Assembly (NCBI GenBank): GCA_024235715.1
Contig: JACKLW010000005.1
Coordinates: 248,001-312,000, forward strand
Source: Accumulibacter sp.
GTDB taxonomy: Bacteria; Pseudomonadota; Gammaproteobacteria; Burkholderiales; Rhodocyclaceae
DNA length: 64,000 nucleotides
Direction of reading: 5' to 3'
Under the pieces are notes generated by a model. It saw nothing but the letters and a program-made list of their open reading frames with translations, was not told where the DNA came from and ran no database searches. Position 1 is the first letter of the stretch. Each line of letters starts with the position of its first letter. The position numbers and the translations under genes are program-made. This document shows, piece after piece, positions 59,922 to 64,000 of this stretch.

Positions 59922-60734
59922 TCAGCCGCGCGGATCCGGAGTGAACCCGCCCGGAAAAGGGTAAGGGACGGGGTCCCGGACGGGATCCGGCGTCCAGCGT
60001 GGCTTCGGCGGCGGAATGATGCCCTGGGCGAGCAGGTTGCGGCGACTGTCGTAGTAGATGGTCAGCACCTCGGACGGCGAGTCGCTGGCACGTCGAAAAG
60101 CGGTGTAGCGGGTCGGCGCGTCGATGCGTTCGCCGTGTCCGGTCCCGAGGCGGCTGTCGGCGCGCTCGCTCAAGGCCTGGTCACGGGCCGGCGCAGCCGC
60201 CTTGGCGGCCGGCCTTGCCGGTTGGCGCTCATCGGCATTCGCCGAATCTCTCGATGGCGATTCGACCGCTGCGGAAGGCACGGGCGGCGGCAGCGCTTCC
60301 CGGTACACGGCGATGCCGATGACGCCAACGTTCTGCGGGCGGTCGCTACGCCCGGCATAGCTGTCCGCGACACTGGTGAAATAGAAGGCGGCAACCTCGT
60401 CCATGCTCTTGCGCCAGCCGGCAATCTCGGCCGACTGCCAAGCGGAGAGGACGTAACCCGACTGCGCGGTGGCGGCCGTCTGGCCGTTCAGGGCGTTTAC
60501 CCCATCTACCGAGACGACGGTCAGTACCCGGCCGGCGCTCTTGTTGCGCAGGCGCACGGCATAACGGTTGCCCGGGGTGCCGACGACGTAAAGGCGGCCA
60601 TGGTGGCGATGGAACTGCAGTTGCTGGCCAGTGCTGCGGTCGATGATGCTGAGGTCGACCAGCGCGCCGGCGTCGGCAACGCCGATACAGCCGGCCAGCG
60701 GCAGTGCGGCGAGAAGGGCGGCGAGTTTCTTCAT
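59922..60734 (-). CDS. Putative lipoprotein of unknown function
   Basis: A 270-residue protein with a lipobox LAGC (C16). The N-terminal beta-rich domain (about 25-145) contains the pattern LYVVGTPGNRYAVRLRNKSAGRVLTVVSVDGVNALNG (in part: GNRYAVRLRNKSAGR). A Pro/Ala/Arg-rich linker (about 150-200) follows, and a C-terminal stretch rich in proline and aspartate (PPPKPRWTPDPVRDPVP). AAGGAG sits before the ATG. A sigma-54-like site lies about 120 bases upstream. No function is assigned. Confidence 0.7.
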   Translation of the reverse strand: MKKLAALLAALPLAGCIGVADAGALVDLSIIDRSTGQQLQFHRHHGRLYVVGTPGNRYAVRLRNKSAGRVLTVVSVDGVNALNGQTAATAQSGYVLSAWQSAEIAGWRKSMDEVAAFYFTSVADSYAGRSDRPQNVGVIGIAVYREALPPPVPSAAVESPSRDSANADERQPARPAAKAAAPARDQALSERADSRLGTGHGERIDAPTRYTAFRRASDSPSEVLTIYYDSRRNLLAQGIIPPPKPRWTPDPVRDPVPYPFPGGFTPDPRG

Positions 60735-61094
60735 GACGGTCTCCTTGAACGAGTTGAACAGGTAACCGTGTAACGCCGGTGCTTGCCGAACGGGGTTAAA
60801 TCAGCTGGGGAAATTCAGGTGGACAGTGCCGCGCCGGCAGACGTAGACGAGCGTACCGCGTGCCAAAGCCATCGGCGTCAAAGGCGGCTGCAGGCCCGTA
60901 TCAGGCCTTGCTCGCTCCTGTCGCCGGTGCGTTCGGGCCATCGGGCGAAGGCTTCCGCAAACGCAAGCCGCCGCAGCGGTGGACCCGACGCTGCGCACTG
61001 GTGTGCGAAGGGTTTCTGGGCAACTGGAAACGAGCCGCGAGTTCAGCAAACTTCCGGCCCATCCGACGAAGCGGGCGGCTTGCTGCCGTCATTT
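60735..61094. other. 360-base intergenic region
   Basis: No gene is supported between the lipoprotein gene (start 60734) and the stop of the next minus-strand gene (61095). Open frames are arginine- and proline-rich shadows. It contains the sigma-54-like site at 60850-60866. Confidence 0.45.
60850..60866 (-). promoter_or_regulatory. Candidate sigma-54 promoter upstream of the lipoprotein gene
   Basis: The minus strand reads TTGGCACGCGGTACGCT: a full match to YTGGCACG, with GG and GC 10 bases apart, but only 3 of 5 in the -12 element. It lies about 116 bases upstream of the ATG at 60734. Chance occurrence in GC-rich DNA is possible. Confidence 0.4.
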
Positions 61095-61451
61095 TCAGGC
61101 AGCGTGGCTCTCGCTGTGCAAGACCTTCCTGACGCCCATCCTGACCCCCTCCTGCAACAGCCTGGCGACGTTTTGCGCGGCGACCAGTTGCAGGCTCGAA
61201 ATACGGCTCTGATGACGCCATAGCCAGAACACGCAACTCACGCCGGGCTTGTCGCGCACCAGGGCACCGTTTCCCTCGGCTTCCGCGAGATCGATGAAGC
61301 GCTCGACGGCCAGCCGGTAGTAGTCCGAACTATCGCAGCAGCCGGTCATCTCCGCGGCTTCTCCAGCCGAACGGCGCCATAGCTTGAGCGCCAGATCTTC
61401 GCTGATGCCGGTCTTGTTTGCGATCCACGGTAAGAGTTTTGGTGCTTTCAT
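61095..61451 (-). CDS. Small hypothetical protein (118 aa)
   Basis: A 118-residue soluble, mostly helical protein. It begins MKAPKLLPWIANKTGISEDLALKLWRRS and has SSDYYRLAVERFIDLAEAEG and VFWLWRHQSRISSLQLVAAQNVARLLQ (segments). CAGGAG precedes the ATG at 61451, which fixes the start. No signal peptide or transmembrane helix is seen. I recall similar proteins in Rhodocyclales without known function. A consensus -10 lies upstream at 61540-61545. Confidence 0.7.
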   Translation of the reverse strand: MKAPKLLPWIANKTGISEDLALKLWRRSAGEAAEMTGCCDSSDYYRLAVERFIDLAEAEGNGALVRDKPGVSCVFWLWRHQSRISSLQLVAAQNVARLLQEGVRMGVRKVLHSESHAA

Positions 61452-62138
61452 GTTGTTGCTCCTGAGAGTCTGGGGATGCCAGGCGCTGTCGACCAGTGTC
61501 CGGAACCTTGTGAGCCCGGCCGTGTTGCAACGCAGCATCATTATAAGTATTACCCGTCCAAAAAGTTAGGGTTTACTTCTAAATTTCTCTCAAGCCATCG
61601 GAGAAAGCGCCAGTTTCCAACAATTCCGGTGCGCCTGCCCGAAAATCAGCGTCATCCCACGCTGTGGCGCGCCCCCGGCCAGCAATCCGTAACTACCGCG
61701 CTGCAACATTCGCTGATCCTTGAGTCGCCACCAGCGTAGCAGAGCGGCACCCGGACGGCCGTGCGGAAATCCACACAGGGACTGAAATCCACCGGCCCGA
61801 CAAATTCGAGCGAATGCCGCCAGCGCCGCGTTCCCCGCGTCGACGGCAAAGGCATCGAAGGAACGGAAGGGGTCCCCGCCGGTGCGCGCCGGCACGGCTG
61901 CCCTCGCCTCGTCAGCGCCTGACGCCGACCTTCCAGCCGTCGGCCGTCCTGGCCAGGTGCTGGACGGTGACTGCGTGTGGACCATCGCGCGCGCATGGTC
62001 GCCGTCCGGGGCGTCTCTGGACGGGACCGGCCGGTAGCCACCTCAACTGGCCTCATGCCCGGCGCTTTGGCAGTGTCCGTCGTCGCTTACAATCGCGACC
62101 AGGCCGGTACTGCCGGCCCAAGCCCTCCAGGAGCCTCA
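61452..62138. other. 687-base region without a supported gene
   Basis: This lies between two divergent genes. About 61530-61600 is AT-rich and holds the promoter-like element at 61540-61545. Further right, a minus-strand frame (61590-61985) has protein-like composition in part, but no family, no ribosome binding site and no support. It might be a decayed gene. The remainder has only shadow-like frames. Confidence 0.45.
61540..61545 (-). promoter_or_regulatory. Consensus -10 element for the 118-aa gene
   Basis: TATAAT on the minus strand (6 of 6), in an AT-rich island, about 90 bases before the ATG at 61451. No good -35 hexamer is found at 16-18 bases. Confidence 0.4.
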
Positions 62139-62777
62139 ATGATCCCCACCGATGACCTGCTGCTGTTCGCCGGCGCGGCGCTGCTGATGGTGCTGACCCC
62201 GGGGCCGAACATGATCTACCTGATCTCGCGTTCGATCTGCCAGGGGCGCAAGGCCGGCGTCATCTCCTTGTTCGGCGTCATCGCCGGCTTCCTGGTACAC
62301 ATGCTGGCCGCGGCGATCGGGCTGAGTGCCGCCTTCCTCGCCATCCCGCTGGCTTACGAAGTCCTCAAGTGGGCCGGAGCCACCTATCTGCTGTGGCTGG
62401 CCTGGCAGGCCGTCAAACCCGGCGCACGCTCATTTTTCGCGCCGCTGCAACTGCCGCCCGACGCGCACGCCAGGCTGTTCTGCATGGGTTTCGTGACCAA
62501 CGCGCTCAACCCGAAGATCGCCGTGTTCTACCTCTCGGTATTCCCGCAGTTCGTCTCGCCCGAGCGCGGCTCGGTGTTCCTGCAGAGCATCGTGCTCGGC
62601 TGCACGCAGATAGCAATCAGCTTCTCGGTCAACCTGCTCGTCGCCCTGTTCGCGGCAAGCCTGGCGTCCTGGTTCGTGCACCGGCCGCCATGGCTGGCGG
62701 TACAGCGCTGGACGATGGGTTTCGTTCTGACGGCGCTCGCCGTACGCTTGGCGATGAACGAACGAGCAAGCGTCTAG
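62139..62777 (+). CDS. LysE/RhtB family amino acid exporter
   Basis: A 212-residue inner-membrane protein with about six helices and the LysE patterns LTPGPNMIYLISRSI near the N terminus and FVTNALNPKIAVFYLSVFPQF in the middle. Family members export amino acids such as lysine, threonine or homoserine lactones; the substrate is not told by sequence alone. CCAGGAG lies just before the ATG at 62139. It stands alone. Confidence 0.93.
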   Translation: MIPTDDLLLFAGAALLMVLTPGPNMIYLISRSICQGRKAGVISLFGVIAGFLVHMLAAAIGLSAAFLAIPLAYEVLKWAGATYLLWLAWQAVKPGARSFFAPLQLPPDAHARLFCMGFVTNALNPKIAVFYLSVFPQFVSPERGSVFLQSIVLGCTQIAISFSVNLLVALFAASLASWFVHRPPWLAVQRWTMGFVLTALAVRLAMNERASV

Positions 62778-62843
62778 AGCTGAGGATTGCGCCAGGCCGC
62801 GCGAACGATGCGGCGCCTGCGCGTCCTTCCTGGGTGCCCTTGT

Positions 62844-63296
62844 TCATTTTTCGCGAAGGTCAACGGTGACCACCTTCAGCACGGGTTTTGAACAGCGGTG
62901 GTATGTGCATACCGCCGCCACAGATACCACGTTCACATCAGCACCCGTCAGCCGCCAGCTCTTTTCAAGCGAGGCGGCATCGTGCCCGAGTATGGCCGCC
63001 CTCACTCCTGGATTGAACACCTTGCCGTATTCGGAAATGAACTCCCCGCGGCTGACGAAATAGAACTTGCCGGGTCCGGTGTTCACTCGGAGGGGAAACA
63101 TGATCAACGGCTCCACCTTCTGCCAGTTTCCGGCCTCGATGGCGGAGCGGAACCTTTCGGCGAACTCCCGCAGTTCTTCGCTCGAAACCCTGCTCAACAA
63201 GAGATCCTGGGGGTAGGCCGGCTGTGCCGTCGCCACGGCGACAGCAATCGCCAGAGCGCGCACAACCGGAAAGAAGGATTGTCGCAAGCAGATCAT
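62844..63296 (-). CDS. Exported hypothetical protein
   Basis: A 150-residue protein with a signal peptide (about 1-29, ending AYPQ). A helical-beta domain follows, with ELREFAERFRSAIEAGNWQKVEPLIMFPLRVN and FYFVSRGEFISEYGKVF (segments), reminiscent of NTF2-like/DUF4440-type folds. Two cysteines (CTYHRC) lie near the C terminus. Function is unknown. Confidence 0.65.
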   Translation of the reverse strand: MICLRQSFFPVVRALAIAVAVATAQPAYPQDLLLSRVSSEELREFAERFRSAIEAGNWQKVEPLIMFPLRVNTGPGKFYFVSRGEFISEYGKVFNPGVRAAILGHDAASLEKSWRLTGADVNVVSVAAVCTYHRCSKPVLKVVTVDLREK

Positions 63297-63312
63297 GACC
63301 AGCCAAAGAAGG

Positions 63313-63341
63313 TTGACACACCTGTACGGAAAAGGGGATTA
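63313..63341 (+). promoter_or_regulatory. Candidate promoter upstream of the PqqD-like gene
   Basis: A perfect TTGACA (63313-63318) is followed after 18 bases by GATTAC (3 of 6). It lies about 205 bases before the PqqD-like ATG. The -10 is poor, so support is limited. Confidence 0.3.
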
Positions 63342-63545
63342 CAGGCACGGACTCAGTCTACCACTGCGAACTCCATTCGCGGCGCATCGCTCGCGAGGGA
63401 TGATGGATTGCCAGCGCCGGCGATCGCCGAGCGCCAACAGCCTGCGCAGTTCCTCCCAGATTCCTCCCTCGGGTTTACCAGATCATTTCCCAGAATGCTT
63501 CCCACGGCTGGCGAACAACGCCGCCACTGATCTGAGGAGAATGAT

Positions 63546-63800
63546 ATGGAAACCGCGGCAACCAAACCCCGACGACTGAAAGCGATCATCCTGAACGCCA
63601 ACGGCCACGCCTTCGACACCCGAACGGGGAGAAGCTACAGCCTCAATCCGCCCGCCCGGGTCGCCCTGCTGATGATGCAGGACGGAAAGTCGCGGCAGGC
63701 GATGATCGACGCGCTGGTCGCTCTTTGCGGACAGCCGAGCAGCGTCGTCGAAGCCGGTGTCGATGGCTTTCTTGAGCAGATGGCGAGGCAGGTGGCATGA
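63546..63800 (+). CDS. PqqD-like peptide-modification chaperone (RRE fold)
   Basis: An 84-residue protein. The first third (LKAIILNANGHAFDTRTGRSYSLNPPARVAL) shows the beta-strand plus 'DTRTG..Y.LN' pattern of PqqD-type RiPP recognition elements, and the rest forms helices (GKSRQAMIDALVALCG, VDGFLEQMARQ). In RiPP pathways such domains hold the leader peptide for the modifying enzyme. GAGGAG precedes the ATG. The stop overlaps the next start (ATGA), coupling it to the ATP-grasp-like gene. I saw no obvious precursor peptide in the preceding 250 bases. Confidence 0.75.
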   Translation: METAATKPRRLKAIILNANGHAFDTRTGRSYSLNPPARVALLMMQDGKSRQAMIDALVALCGQPSSVVEAGVDGFLEQMARQVA

Positions 63801-64000
63801 GCCGCCACGCCGAGCCGCCACAGTGGAAGGACTGGAACGTGGCCATCACCGGCATCAACGCCAGGCCCGACAACCCCGGCCCGGGCTGTGCCGTGGCCCG
63901 CTGCCTGCGTCACGCGAGCGGCTTTCGCGGCCGCCTCATCGGCCTCGCGTACGCGACGCTCGACGCCGGTCTCTACCTGCACGAAAGCTGCGACAGCGGT
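63797..64000 (+). CDS. ATP-grasp-type protein, N-terminal fragment (truncated by the window)
   Basis: Only the first 68 codons are inside the window. The start VAITGINARPDNPGPGCAVARCLRH is the Rossmann-like pre-ATP-grasp domain with a glycine-rich 'NPGPG..VAR' turn, followed by GRLIGLAYATLDAGLY. This N-terminal form is known in carbamoyl-phosphate-synthase-like ATP-grasp proteins encoded next to PqqD-like genes. The catalytic core is outside the window. The overlap with the PqqD-like stop supports a joint function. Confidence 0.65.
   Translation, partial: MSRHAEPPQWKDWNVAITGINARPDNPGPGCAVARCLRHASGFRGRLIGLAYATLDAGLYLHESCDSG

Noticed and set aside
61590..61985. Minus-strand frame of 131 codons as a real gene
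   Set aside because: No ribosome binding site, no recognised domain and only partial protein-like composition.

Overview
The window is a GC-rich, densely packed bacterial chromosome segment. Gene content and order point to a betaproteobacterium, most likely of the Rhodocyclales and possibly near 'Candidatus Accumulibacter' or Dechloromonas. The taxonomic cues are the metX-metW pair, the gatCAB and mreBCD-mrdA-rodA-rlpA blocks placed back to back, a PEP-CTERM protein, and many small Rhodocyclales-like hypotheticals. The organism assignment is inference. I found no tRNA, rRNA, CRISPR array, complete insertion sequence or prophage.

Layout. 1-1.8 kb: end of a cytochrome c maturation operon (ccmG-ccmH-ccmI). 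2-5.1 kb: a small membrane protein and the 2-methylcitrate pair prpC-prpD. 5.1-10.8 kb: an RlpA-like protein, a YqaA-type membrane protein, then a tightly overlapping dacA, dat, ybeD, lipB, lipA series on the minus strand. 10.9-18.6 kb: a GAF-PAS sensor and the rod-shape operon mreB-mreC-mreD-mrdA-rodA-rlpA. 18.7-22 kb: gatC-gatA-gatB. 22-25.4 kb: pyrE, xthA and a YqjD/YqjE/YqjK-like stress membrane cluster. 25.4-29.2 kb: SMUG1-type glycosylase, ampG, metX-metW. 29.3-31.8 kb: a regulatory phosphotransferase system (mannose-type EIIA, HPr, EI) with no sugar permease. 31.8-40.2 kb: apbE, gshB, a solitary adenine methyltransferase, creA, parC, parE.

40.5-43.8 kb is the most accessory-looking part: a frameshifted PEP-CTERM protein gene with a sigma-54-like promoter and upstream repeats, an AT-rich spacer, two proteins of unknown function, and a cobalamin adenosyltransferase. 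43.8-49.3 kb: hyi, divergent aceK and icd (kinase and substrate side by side), and a class III CoA-transferase. 49.3-60.7 kb: cobS-cobC, xerD-ogt, proA, then leuS-lptE-holA. 60.7-64 kb holds small hypotheticals, a LysE exporter, and, cut by the window edge, a PqqD-like protein translationally coupled to an ATP-grasp-like protein.

Most of the window is housekeeping. The best candidates for something undescribed are the PqqD/ATP-grasp pair at the right edge, the putatively sigma-54-driven PEP-CTERM locus, a second sigma-54-like site near 60.86 kb, two short overlapping micro-ORFs with strong ribosome binding sites (24272-24355 and 33808-33978), and terminator-like hairpins in front of metX and parE.
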